A DNA stretch of 64,000 nt, taken from contig NZ_FMHZ01000002.1 in the NCBI RefSeq assembly GCF_900090315.1, forward strand, positions 5,798,501-5,862,500, in the 5' to 3' direction. Under the pieces are notes generated by a model. It saw only the letters and a list, made by a program, of their open reading frames with translations. It had not been told where the DNA came from and made no database searches. Each line of letters opens with the position of its first letter. The stretch's first letter is position 1. The position numbers and the translations under genes are program-made. Origin of the DNA: Micromonospora citrea. GTDB taxonomy: Bacteria > Actinomycetota > Actinomycetes > Mycobacteriales > Micromonosporaceae. This document shows, in pieces, positions 42,481 through 50,788 of the stretch.

Positions 42481-45400
42481 CCCAGCCGGCTTTCACAGTG
42501 CCTGCGGCAGGGCCTGTAGCTCAGGCCCTGCCGGAGTCGGACTTCACCCAGGTCGCGCTGCGGGTTGCGTACTCGACCGGCGAGCAGCCGCTCACCCGGT
42601 TCTACGTGCCGCTGCTGGCGCGTGCGACGGGGTACAAGCGGCTCGTCGGCTACTTCAGCGCGCAGGTCTTGGCGCGGGCCGCCGCTGGCTTCGCGCCATT
42701 CGCCGCCCGCCGAGGAAAGATGCAGCTCGTAGTGGGCGCGCAACTCTCCGATGAGGACGTCGACGCCGTCCTGCGCGGCGAGCCGCTAGACCAGGTCGTC
42801 GCCGAGCGACTGTGCCTTGAACCGCTCACCGAAGGCGTGAGCATCGTTCAGAAGGAGCACTTGCGGCTATTAGCATGGATGCTGCGCGAGGGTTTGCTGG
42901 AGCTCCGCGTCGGGGTGCCGGTTGACAGCGACGGCAAGCCGCTGCGGCCGGAGCAGGCCCGTCGCTACTTCCACTCCAAGTACGGGCTGTTCACTGATGC
43001 GCTTGGCCGGCAGGTCGCGTTCTCTGGCAGCGACAATGAAACGGTCGCCGGGTGGACCGGCAACCACGAGACCTTCCACGTCTATTGGTCGTGGAATGAC
43101 GCCGTGTGGCCGCTGTACGGCGCGGATGTCACTCGCCGGTTGGAGCAGCACTGGGACGGTACGCCGGACACGGGCTGGGCAGTGCTGCCGGTTCCGACTG
43201 CACTGCGGCAGGGTCTCATCAACATCGTTCCGGCTGGCTGGACCCCGCCCGCGCAGGACCCCGACCCGCGGCTCCGCGACTTCGACGTGCCGGACGACCC
43301 GCTGGGCGGAGGCCCTGCGCCGGGCTGGACCTCCACGCCGGCAGAGGACTCGAAGGCCGACGAGAATGCAGTCGAGGCCGACCGGGTCAGGCTGCTGGAG
43401 ATTCTGCGCGCTCCGCTGTCCCGCACCATGGTGGGCGTGGCGAGCGCGGCGGCCGTGCCGCTGCCGCACCAGCAGCTCATCGCGGTGCGGGCGGTGGAGA
43501 CCTACCCGCGCGGCTATCTGCTTGCGGACGAGGTCGGCTTAGGCAAGACAATCGAGGCGGGGCTAATTCTGCGCGAGCTGCTCCTGTCCGGCCGGGCTGA
43601 GACGGCGCTCCTGCTGGTCCCCGCAAGCGTGATGTCGCAGTGGCAGGAGGAGCTCCACGAGAAGATCAGCCTGGACGTACCGCGGTATGAAGGCGGCGTG
43701 TTCCTTGATCGGCACAACCGAGAGGTCCCGTCCGAGCCAACCGCAAACCCGTGGACGGCGTTCCCGGTCGTACTCGCGTCCTCCCATCTGGCGCGGCGCG
43801 CCGATCGGCGCGCGCAGGTCCTCGCCGGTAGCTGGGACGTGGTGCTGGTTGACGAGGCGCACCACGCCCGCCGGCGCGGGCTGAAGGCCAACGGCACGCC
43901 GAACACGCTGCTGGGCCTGCTGCAGACGATGAAGGCACAGCAGTCCTGGAAGGCGCTATACCTAGCGTCGGCCACCCCTATGCAGATGGCACCGCACGAG
44001 GCGTGGGACCTCATCGAACTCCTCGGTCTGCCAGGCGAGTGGTCCGAATCCGCGGACAAGTTCGTCCGGTACTTCGCCGAGCTCCGCCGACCGCACGCCG
44101 ACCGTGACTGGGCGCTCCTGTCGCGCATGCTCCGCGACGAGCTCGACGCGCCGGATGCCGCCGCCGACGAGCCGCTGAGGAACCGGGTCGTCAGCGAGCT
44201 AGGGCCGGTGGTCTCGCGCAGCATATTGCGGCTGCACCAGCCGCCGCCGCCCAGTCGCCAACGCGTCCTCGGGTGGAAGATCCGACAATGCGAACTCGCC
44301 GACGAGTGGCTGCGGGCCCACACGCCAATGCGCGACCGAGTGTTCCGGCATACCCGCGGCACGATGCGCCGTTACCAAGAGCAGGGTCTGCTACCCGCCG
44401 ACCTCATCATTCCGCGACGCACGATCCGCGACGAGTTCATCGAGCTGTCCCCGGCCGAGTGGACGTTATACGAGCGCATCGATGCTTACATCAGTCGCTA
44501 CTACAACGCCTACATGGCCGCCGGCCCAGGCAACCCCGCCGCCAGAGCCCTCGGTTTCATCATGACGGTGTACCGGCGCCGCCTGACCAGCAGCTTCCAG
44601 GCCGTCCGGTTGTCGCTCAAGCGGCGCCGGGATGCGCTCGCCGCCGGACGGGCGCTCGCCATCTCCGAGCTGCTCGATCCTGACGACAAGACAGCAACTG
44701 AAGACGACGAAAGCGGAGTCGACCTGACTGGCGTCGCGGACCCGATCTCGGCCGATCTGCTGGCCGCCGAGATCGCCGAACTCGACTCGTTCATCGCTGA
44801 CATAGAGGCGCTCGGCGGTCAGGACACGAAGGCCGAGCAGCTCTACGGCGACCTCAATGAGGCTCTCCTTAGCGGCTACGACAGTGTCGTGCTGTTTACG
44901 CAGTACACCGACACGATGGACTACCTACGAGACCGGCTCGCTGGCCCATACCAGCGCGTTGCGTGCTACTCCGGCCGAGGCGGCGAGCGGTGGGACCCCG
45001 CCACGTCCACTTGGACGAAGATCACGAAGAACGAGCTCAAGCAGCTGTTTCGGGAGGGCGAGATCCGCATCCTGCTCGGCACCGACAGCATGAGCGAGGG
45101 TCTGAACCTGCAGACCAGCGGCCGGCTGTTCAACTACGACATGCCCTGGAACCTCATGCGGGTGGAACAGCGCATCGGACGCGTCGACCGGATCGGTGCC
45201 TCGCACGAGGTCGTGACCATCAGCAACTACTTCTACGCTGACACCGTCGAGCAGGCGATCTACTCGTCCATCAAGGACGACTTCGGTGACTTTACGGAGA
45301 TCGTGGGCGATGCCCAGCCGGTCCTCGCCGCCACCGAGGCGGCGATCAAGGCAGCGGCGATGGCTGCCGGCCCTGCCCAGCGGGACGCCGCAGCGGCCCA

Positions 45401-45788
45401 AGCCGCCCGCGATATTCGGGACCGAGTGCAGGAGGCCACCAGCGGCGACGTGCGCCTATCGGATGCGGAGCAGCAGACCCTGTCCGTTCCCGAGCTCCAC
45501 CCATCCGACACCCTCGCCGATTTGGCCGCGGCCATTGTCGGCAACAAGGCCGTCGCGCCGTGGCTAACAGCCGACCCCACCGAGGAGGGCGCCTGGGAAC
45601 TCGCGCTCCCGGGTGCGCCGCCGCAGCTCGTGTCCTTTGACCGTGCCGTGGTCGATGCGAGTAAGCGCGATGTGGCGTTGTTCACTTGGGGAACCGCGGA
45701 GGCGAAAGCCTTGGCGGAACGGCTGGAGGCAGCTACACCGGGTGACGCGATCCTGCCGGCGCCGCGCCAGGCGTGCGACGGGGGGTGA
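42477..45788 (+). CDS. PLD-nuclease plus SNF2-type helicase fusion (DrmD/BrxHII-like)
   Basis: 1103 residues, GTG overlapping the methylase stop (GTGA). Residues 30-250 form a phospholipase-D-like domain with HxK motif RRYFHSKYGLF (about 162-172) and GSDNET. The helicase follows: motif I DEVGLGKTIEAGLIL (about 350), II VDEAHHARR (about 457), III ASATPMQM, then V GTDSMSEGLNLQ and VI RVEQRIGRVDRIG. It should move on duplex DNA and may cut through its PLD part. SNF2 helicases occur as DrmD in class 1 DISARM and BrxHII in BREX type 3. Last gene of the operon; the convergent HEPN gene begins to overlap in transcription 43 bp later. Confidence 0.88.
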   Translation: MTQPAFTVPAAGPVAQALPESDFTQVALRVAYSTGEQPLTRFYVPLLARATGYKRLVGYFSAQVLARAAAGFAPFAARRGKMQLVVGAQLSDEDVDAVLRGEPLDQVVAERLCLEPLTEGVSIVQKEHLRLLAWMLREGLLELRVGVPVDSDGKPLRPEQARRYFHSKYGLFTDALGRQVAFSGSDNETVAGWTGNHETFHVYWSWNDAVWPLYGADVTRRLEQHWDGTPDTGWAVLPVPTALRQGLINIVPAGWTPPAQDPDPRLRDFDVPDDPLGGGPAPGWTSTPAEDSKADENAVEADRVRLLEILRAPLSRTMVGVASAAAVPLPHQQLIAVRAVETYPRGYLLADEVGLGKTIEAGLILRELLLSGRAETALLLVPASVMSQWQEELHEKISLDVPRYEGGVFLDRHNREVPSEPTANPWTAFPVVLASSHLARRADRRAQVLAGSWDVVLVDEAHHARRRGLKANGTPNTLLGLLQTMKAQQSWKALYLASATPMQMAPHEAWDLIELLGLPGEWSESADKFVRYFAELRRPHADRDWALLSRMLRDELDAPDAAADEPLRNRVVSELGPVVSRSILRLHQPPPPSRQRVLGWKIRQCELADEWLRAHTPMRDRVFRHTRGTMRRYQEQGLLPADLIIPRRTIRDEFIELSPAEWTLYERIDAYISRYYNAYMAAGPGNPAARALGFIMTVYRRRLTSSFQAVRLSLKRRRDALAAGRALAISELLDPDDKTATEDDESGVDLTGVADPISADLLAAEIAELDSFIADIEALGGQDTKAEQLYGDLNEALLSGYDSVVLFTQYTDTMDYLRDRLAGPYQRVACYSGRGGERWDPATSTWTKITKNELKQLFREGEIRILLGTDSMSEGLNLQTSGRLFNYDMPWNLMRVEQRIGRVDRIGASHEVVTISNYFYADTVEQAIYSSIKDDFGDFTEIVGDAQPVLAATEAAIKAAAMAAGPAQRDAAAAQAARDIRDRVQEATSGDVRLSDAEQQTLSVPELHPSDTLADLAAAIVGNKAVAPWLTADPTEEGAWELALPGAPPQLVSFDRAVVDASKRDVALFTWGTAEAKALAERLEAATPGDAILPAPRQACDGG

Positions 45789-45812
45789 GCGTATAGGGGT
45801 ACGTGGCGCGGG

Positions 45813-45826
45813 CAGGTGCATGCACC
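45813..45826. other. 14-base palindrome between the two convergent defence units
   Basis: AGGTGCATGCACCT is a perfect palindrome in the 43 bases separating the helicase stop from the HEPN stop. It could be a binding site or part of a bidirectional transcription end; no T run is present. Confidence 0.35.
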
Positions 45827-45831
45827 TATGG

Positions 45832-46428
45832 TCAAGCTCTCGCTTGGACCGCCAGGTCAAGTCTCTCGATGAAGTCGCGGCACGCCGAGGCGGCTGCTGC
45901 GAGGCTGTCGTCGGAGAGCACGATTCTGTTGTCGTTGACTGTAATGCCTGCCGCCTTGAGCTTCGACTTGACGCTATTCTCGCTCCGCAGCTGGCGCCTC
46001 GTCAGCTTCCCCAGGCCGTGGGCTACGGCGTTGCGCGCCTCGGCTAGTCGTTCTACCGCCTTCCAGTCCTCACCGACACCGAGCCAGTCCTTATAGGACT
46101 TCTTTTGATCTTGCCAGGTGCTAGTGCCGCGGATGACGGCCTCGTCGGCCACCTTGGTGGCGGTGGCGTTCCCTGTGCCCACGACTGATCGGTCGACTTC
46201 GCGCGACAGCATGTCCGACGCGAACGCCTCGGTGATCGACAGCAGCCTCACCAGTGTGGCTTGGCATCTGTCCTGGATCGGATCGCCATCTGGCGCAGTC
46301 CGCAGTCGCGGGCGCGGCCGCGGTTTGAGGGCCGCGACCGCAGAGCGGTGCGCGCCAAGGGTGCGGAACAGCAGCGCCGACGCCGCTTCGGCATCGGCCG
46401 ATGGGACCTGCGGGACCGGGGTGGTCAT
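45832..46428 (-). CDS. HEPN-domain protein coupled to the reverse transcriptase
   Basis: 198 residues, mostly helical. The HEPN RNase motif R-x4-H is present as ARNAVAHGLGK (Arg132, Asn133, His137), with Asn after Arg as in active HEPN ribonucleases. A helix with RCQATLVRLLSITEAFASDM precedes it, matching the first HEPN helices. The ATG overlaps the RT stop as ATGA, so it is translated after the RT and probably in proportion to it. By analogy with AbiA-type RTs, which carry HEPN domains in the same chain, I infer an RNA-cutting effector controlled by the RT or its product. Confidence 0.75.
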   Translation of the reverse strand: MTTPVPQVPSADAEAASALLFRTLGAHRSAVAALKPRPRPRLRTAPDGDPIQDRCQATLVRLLSITEAFASDMLSREVDRSVVGTGNATATKVADEAVIRGTSTWQDQKKSYKDWLGVGEDWKAVERLAEARNAVAHGLGKLTRRQLRSENSVKSKLKAAGITVNDNRIVLSDDSLAAAASACRDFIERLDLAVQARA

Positions 46429-48002
46429 TGCGGGGCCGCGGCAGTGAGCAGCAAGCGGTCCAACTCGTCGTCAGCTGTGGCTTCGGCTCTCTCGCGGTCA
46501 AGGCCAATCAAGCCCCAAAAGGCCAGGCGCCGCCATTCCGGGCCGACCCGCTCGACAGCGGCTGCCACCAGGTCGGGGTCTCCTCGGCCGATTCGCCCCA
46601 AGGCGGCCGCGGCGGTGGCAGCTAGGCCATCGTGGCCGTCGGCGGCGCACTCGGCGAGCCAGTCTTCGTGGCCGTGTCTGCTCCGTGCACGCCGCAAGCC
46701 GCCAGCAGCGTGTGCGAGCCACATGGCCTGCCATGCGCTGAGGATGTCGCCGCTGACGGCTTCGTCCAGCGCGCTGCGGATCTGGGTCCGCGCGCGCGGG
46801 CTCTTCTGGGAGTATGCATCGATATATGAAGCCACCTGTGGCGTGAGAGCGGGCTCATAGCGGAGCAAGTCGGATAACAAGGTGAGCGGACCGTCGTCGC
46901 CGGCCGCACCAAGCGCTGGCAAGGCGCGGCCGAGCAGAGACTGCGTGACCGCGGCGTCTTGGCCAGCCTGCGTCTCTTCGGACTCGTCCTCGGCTACCCA
47001 CAGTTCCCACGCCCGCTGCGCGGCCCGGAGACGCTGCGGGTTGACTTCTTCCGAGGCTTCCTCGTCGCCCGTGGCGAGCGCTTCGTCCTCATCAACACTG
47101 CTGCCCAACGGTGAGGTGCCGAGCATCAATGGGGCCTCAGCGTCGCCGTCAGCTTCGCCGTAGTCTGGGTCTAGGAACCCCAGGCCGTCGAAGGGCGCCT
47201 CGTCGTCGGCAAACAGGCGCTGTTCCGCGTCGGCGAACGACGTCAGAGACCTCTGGTAGTTCTCCACGCCGTAGGTGTAGGTCTTGCGCTCGTTGAGCAC
47301 CAAGCCGAGGGCCCGGACCTCCATCGCGCACGCTTCCAGCGCGGTGCGGGCTTCGCCGAGTGAAGGAGAGGCAATCCGGAAATCGTCAGAGTAAGTAGAC
47401 ACGGCATGTCCCCGGCGCAGCAGGCGCCTGCGAACTGGGTCGATGTAGGCATCGCCCAGGACGTCGCTAGAAGGATGCACCTGCGGCAGCCCGACGCGGC
47501 GGCAAAGAACCGAAGCCAGAAGGTCGGCCAGCGCGTCGACGGCCAGCTCCTCGCCGGTCTGTGCGATCAGCTCAGCACACAGCACGTCGTGGTCGATGAA
47601 CTCGTAGTAGGCCGTCACGTCTGTCTTGCTGATGTACTGGGTGCCCTGGACGCCGAGTGGCGCGCGTCGGAACTCTTCGATCGGCACCCGGCTGCGCAGC
47701 CGCTCCGGCAGCGCCTCGCTGATGAGTTCCACTAGCGCCCGGTACAGCACCCTGTCCTCGAGAGTCATGACGTGCAGCGGCCGGACGCCTCGCCACCCCT
47801 TGTCCGCAAACACGATGCTGGCGTTTCTTCCAGAAGGGCCGCGTCGCAGCTGTGGGCGCAGCCAGGTCTCCACCGCGGACGAGTCCAGGGCGAGGGCCGC
47901 GTAATCCCAGCGGCGGGGCAACAGTCGGTTGCGTGACGACAGCTCGAGCGCGACGGCCTTGGGCAGGTCCGCGCGGCGCAGGAGGCTGCGGTCAATCGGC
48001 AC
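46425..48002 (-). CDS. Reverse transcriptase (defence-type)
   Basis: 525 residues from GTG 48002, which has GGAGG seven bases upstream; the longer frame to 48074 has no ribosome site. RT motifs: A SKTDVTAYYEFIDHDVL (Asp128), B GLPQVHPSSDVLGDAYI (171-187), C YSDD (204-207), D LGLVLNERKTYTYG (232-245). An N-terminal LLPRRWDYAALALD and VRPLHVMTLEDRVLYRAL match RT0/finger regions of Abi/UG-type RTs. There is no maturase, endonuclease or msr/msd-type retron feature. The last 200 residues are helical with HEAT-like repeats (AAAALGRIGRGDPDLVAAAV), as in DRT/Abi enzymes. An acidic linker (residues 285-330) separates the halves. First gene of a two-gene unit with the HEPN protein. Confidence 0.9.
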   Translation of the reverse strand: MPIDRSLLRRADLPKAVALELSSRNRLLPRRWDYAALALDSSAVETWLRPQLRRGPSGRNASIVFADKGWRGVRPLHVMTLEDRVLYRALVELISEALPERLRSRVPIEEFRRAPLGVQGTQYISKTDVTAYYEFIDHDVLCAELIAQTGEELAVDALADLLASVLCRRVGLPQVHPSSDVLGDAYIDPVRRRLLRRGHAVSTYSDDFRIASPSLGEARTALEACAMEVRALGLVLNERKTYTYGVENYQRSLTSFADAEQRLFADDEAPFDGLGFLDPDYGEADGDAEAPLMLGTSPLGSSVDEDEALATGDEEASEEVNPQRLRAAQRAWELWVAEDESEETQAGQDAAVTQSLLGRALPALGAAGDDGPLTLLSDLLRYEPALTPQVASYIDAYSQKSPRARTQIRSALDEAVSGDILSAWQAMWLAHAAGGLRRARSRHGHEDWLAECAADGHDGLAATAAAALGRIGRGDPDLVAAAVERVGPEWRRLAFWGLIGLDRERAEATADDELDRLLLTAAAPQ

Positions 48003-48043
48003 GCTCGTTCCTCCGTCGAGATGATGGGTGCAGGTCTTCTTCA

Positions 48044-48121
48044 AACTGCGGTGGCGCGCATCCGCCACGGGCACACGGTAGAGCAGGTGGGCAAGATCCC
48101 GCCGCCTGTCCGGCCGCAGTT
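48044..48121 (-). ncRNA. Candidate structured leader RNA upstream of the RT
   Basis: In the 128 bases between the RT start and the divergent phage gene, AACTGCGG (48044) pairs with CCGCAGTT (48114), closing a 78-base element. Inside, GTGGCG-CGCATC-CGCCAC (48051-48068) forms a hairpin. Some defence RTs use a nearby non-coding RNA as template or scaffold, so this is a candidate; it could also be an operator. No expression evidence. Confidence 0.3.
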
Positions 48122-48130
48122 GGTTTGCAT

Positions 48131-48457
48131 ATGCTCATATCCGTGACGGAGCTGATCGAGATCGTGGTGGTGCTGTTCGTCGTTGCGCGGGTGACCCGGC
48201 TGGTCACCGCCGACGAGATCACCCGGCGACCCCGAGAGGCGATCGTGAGGCGGCTGCCCGAGGGCAGCCCATGCGCCTACCTGCTGTTCTGCCGCTGGTG
48301 CCTTTCCGTGTGGATCGCCGCGCCGGCTGCCGCTGCCTGGTGGCACCTGTCCGACGTCCCCCGCTGGTCGGGCTACTGGTGGGTCGACGTGCCCACGGTC
48401 GCGCTGGCTCTGTCATACGCCACGGGCCTGCTGGTGCGGGCCGAGCCCGGGGAGTAG
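48131..48457 (+). CDS. DUF1360-family membrane protein
   Basis: 108 residues from ATG 48131 (GTG 48143 possible). A first membrane helix ELIEIVVVLFVVARVTRLVT carries the DUF1360 signature RVTRLVTADEITRRPRE; a second conserved patch CAYLLFCRWCLSVWIAAP and a last helix (PTVALALSYATGLLVRA) follow. The family occurs in actinophages and Bacillus near head genes; function unknown. It marks the point where the phage structural operon resumes after the cargo. Confidence 0.75.
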   Translation: MLISVTELIEIVVVLFVVARVTRLVTADEITRRPREAIVRRLPEGSPCAYLLFCRWCLSVWIAAPAAAAWWHLSDVPRWSGYWWVDVPTVALALSYATGLLVRAEPGE

Positions 48458-48460
48458 CGC

Positions 48461-50338
48461 ATGGCATGGTGGGGCACGAAGCCCAACGTCGACAGCGCGG
48501 TCGGCAAGGCGACTGCCGTCGTCGCGTCGGCGGCGAAGATGCGCTACGAGTCCAGCGGCAGCCTGCGGAAGGTCACCAAGCAGGAGTGGCAGGACGAGGC
48601 GTGGCGGCACTACGAGCAGTGCGGCGAGCTGGCGTACCTCGTCGACCTCATCGCTAAGGCGATGGGCCGCGCACGGCTGTACATCACGCAGGTCGACGAG
48701 CAGGGCCGGCCGGTCGAGACGCCCGACCAGGCGCCGGCCGGCGTCAACGAGACGTTCCTCGGCGGGCCCGGCCAGCAGGCCGAGCTGCTGCACGACGCCG
48801 GGATCCAGCTCGGCGTGCCCGGCGAGTGCTATCTGATCGGCGAGCCGGAGAAGAACGCCGAGGGCGACGCAACCGACCGGGAGCGCTGGTTCATCGCGTC
48901 GACCGAGGAGCTTCAAGAGCGAGCCGGGACGTACGTGCTCGACCAGGGCGACGGGCCGCGCGAGCTCGAAGCCGACGAGACGGTCATCGTCCGAATCTGG
49001 GCCCCGTCCCCGCGCAAGCACGCCCTGCCGAAGTCGCAGGTGCAGGCCAACCGGCGGGTGCTGCGGCTCATCGAGCGGCTAACGCAGTACGTCCAGTCGC
49101 AGATCGACTCCCGGTTGGCCGGGGCGGGCATCCTGCTGCTGCCGAACGAGCTGTCGTTCGCCGCCGCCGAGCAGGAGGAGGACGCCGAGGACGGGGTGAC
49201 GTCGTTCCTGGCGACGCTGACCGAGGCGATGACCACCGCGGTGAAGGACCGCGACTCCGTGGCAGCTCTCGTCCCGATCGTGGTGCAGGGCCCCGCCGAG
49301 CACCTGGAGAAGGCCCGGCTGCTCAGCTTCGCCACCGAGCTGTCGGCCACGGTGCCGTCGATGCTGGACGGCGCGATCCGTCGGCTCGCCCTCGGCTTGG
49401 ACGCGCCGCCGGAGATGTTGCTCGGCATGACGCAGGCGAACCATTGGGGCGCCTGGATGACCGACGAGGCGACGATCAAGTACCACGTCGAGTCGAAGTT
49501 GGAGCTGTTTTGTGCGGCGCTGACGCAGCAGATGCTGTGGCCGGCGCTGGAGGGTGCGCCCGGTGTCGCCGACGCCAAGCAGTGGATCGTCTGGTACGAC
49601 ACCAGCGAGCTGACGCAGACGCCGGACAAGGGCGCGGACGCGAAGGACCTGTACGGCCTCGGCGAGCTGTCGGGTGACGCGCTGCGCCGGGAGACCGGCT
49701 TCGGCGACGGCGATAAGCCGACCGACGACGAGCGGGAGCTGCGCCGGCTGCTGGAGATCATCCGCACGGTGCCGGCGGCGGGGCCGCTGCTCGTGCAGCG
49801 GCTGCTGGAGGTCGCCGGAGTGTCCGTCGACCTCGACGCGGAGGCGTTGAAGCCGGCCCCGCAGCCGGAGCTCCCGCCGGGCGGCGAGCCGCCTGCTGAG
49901 GGGGAGCCGACCGCGGAGGAGCCGCCGCCCGGCGACACCGAGGACCGCGGCCCGCCCGAGAGGGCGGCGATCGCCGCTGCGGGGGCCGACCCGCTGAGCG
50001 AGCCGTTCGTGGCCGCGTGCGAGGTGCTGGCGCTGCGGGCGCTGGAGATCGCCGGCAAGCGGGTGCTGGGCCGCGAGCGGTACCGGCACAACGGGTTGAA
50101 GGCGTGGGAGTACCACACGGTGCGGCAGTCCGCGCCGACATCGCTGCCCCGGTTGCTGGACGGCGCGTGGACGTCGGTGCCGGCGATCGCCGCGCGGCTT
50201 GGCGTCGACCAGGAGAAGTTGACCGCGGCCCTGACCGCGTACGTCGGCGGGCTGCTGGTGACCGGGGCGCGGCACGACGTCGCCGAGCTGCGCGAGCACC
50301 TGGCGGCCACCGTCGCCGGGGAGCTGGTGCCGGCATGA
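48461..50338 (+). CDS. Phage portal protein
   Basis: 625 residues, ATG three bases after the previous stop. Portal-like features: N-terminal LVDLIAKAMGRARLYITQVD, a central VIVRIWAPSPRKHALPKSQV then LRLIERLTQYVQSQIDSRLA (stem helices), and GLDAPPEMLLGMTQANHWGA typical of actinophage portals. The C-terminal 180 residues are Pro/Glu-rich then helical. It forms the dodecameric DNA channel at the head vertex and binds TerL, whose gene lies 25 kb upstream. Confidence 0.85.
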   Translation: MAWWGTKPNVDSAVGKATAVVASAAKMRYESSGSLRKVTKQEWQDEAWRHYEQCGELAYLVDLIAKAMGRARLYITQVDEQGRPVETPDQAPAGVNETFLGGPGQQAELLHDAGIQLGVPGECYLIGEPEKNAEGDATDRERWFIASTEELQERAGTYVLDQGDGPRELEADETVIVRIWAPSPRKHALPKSQVQANRRVLRLIERLTQYVQSQIDSRLAGAGILLLPNELSFAAAEQEEDAEDGVTSFLATLTEAMTTAVKDRDSVAALVPIVVQGPAEHLEKARLLSFATELSATVPSMLDGAIRRLALGLDAPPEMLLGMTQANHWGAWMTDEATIKYHVESKLELFCAALTQQMLWPALEGAPGVADAKQWIVWYDTSELTQTPDKGADAKDLYGLGELSGDALRRETGFGDGDKPTDDERELRRLLEIIRTVPAAGPLLVQRLLEVAGVSVDLDAEALKPAPQPELPPGGEPPAEGEPTAEEPPPGDTEDRGPPERAAIAAAGADPLSEPFVAACEVLALRALEIAGKRVLGRERYRHNGLKAWEYHTVRQSAPTSLPRLLDGAWTSVPAIAARLGVDQEKLTAALTAYVGGLLVTGARHDVAELREHLAATVAGELVPA

Positions 50339-50565
50339 GCGTGACGATCCTCGTGCCGGACCTGGTGGCCGCCCACGGGTACGCCTGCCAGCGGTCCGGG
50401 CGCGGCAAGGGCTGCGAGCGGCTGGGGTGGACGATCTGCCGCACCTGCGGATGGTGGGGCGACCTGTGGGAGGGCGACCAGCCGCCGCTGACCGACGCCG
50501 GCCACGTGTGTGACCCGGAAGTCGTGGCGCGACGCAACGTCGCGAGGAGGAGGACCGATGGCTGA
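50335..50565 (+). CDS. Small Cys-rich phage protein
   Basis: 76 residues; ATG overlaps the portal stop (ATGA). Cys pattern YACQRSGRGKGCERLGWTIC and RTCGWWGDLW suggests a zinc knuckle. It ends inside the start of the next gene. Unknown role, probably head-related by position. Confidence 0.6.
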   Translation: MSVTILVPDLVAAHGYACQRSGRGKGCERLGWTICRTCGWWGDLWEGDQPPLTDAGHVCDPEVVARRNVARRRTDG

Positions 50566-50785
50566 CCCGGAGAGCGTGACCCTGACCCAGCTGCGCGAGT
50601 GTTTCGCGTCGGTGGGTATCGACCTCGGCGCCGATTTCGTGAAGCTGGAGCTGCACGACGACGTGTTGATCCTGGAGCGGCTCATCCGCAGCCCGGCCGG
50701 GCTGCCGGTGTCCCGCCCCGACGGCGGTGTGCAGGTCCAGGGCGTGCAGGTCGCCGTGGTCGCGGACCCGCCGGCGGGAGGCTGA
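50558..50785 (+). CDS. Hypothetical phage protein
   Basis: 75 residues from ATG 50558, behind GAGGAGG and overlapping the previous gene by eight bases. Chain: SVTLTQLRECFASVGIDLGA then FVKLELHDDVLILERLIRSP, an alpha/beta pattern without known motif. Lies between portal and MuF-type genes. Confidence 0.6.
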   Translation: MADPESVTLTQLRECFASVGIDLGADFVKLELHDDVLILERLIRSPAGLPVSRPDGGVQVQGVQVAVVADPPAGG

Positions 50786-50788
50786 GCC

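Noticed and set aside
35850..45788. Calling the operon a complete BREX type 3 system
   Set aside because: PglZ, BrxA and BrxF are not in the 12 kb or its flanks, so only the family relationship is claimed.
35850..45788. Calling the operon DISARM
   Set aside because: DrmA and DrmB (DUF1998) are absent; only the PLD/SNF2 and methylase parts resemble that system.
48003..48074. Longer N-terminus for the reverse transcriptase
   Set aside because: No ribosome site at 48074, while GTG 48002 has GGAGG at the right distance and the RT family begins near there.
46425..48121. Retron or group II intron
   Set aside because: No msr/msd arrangement, no intron domain V or maturase/endonuclease domain; motif and helical tail fit Abi/DRT-type RTs better.
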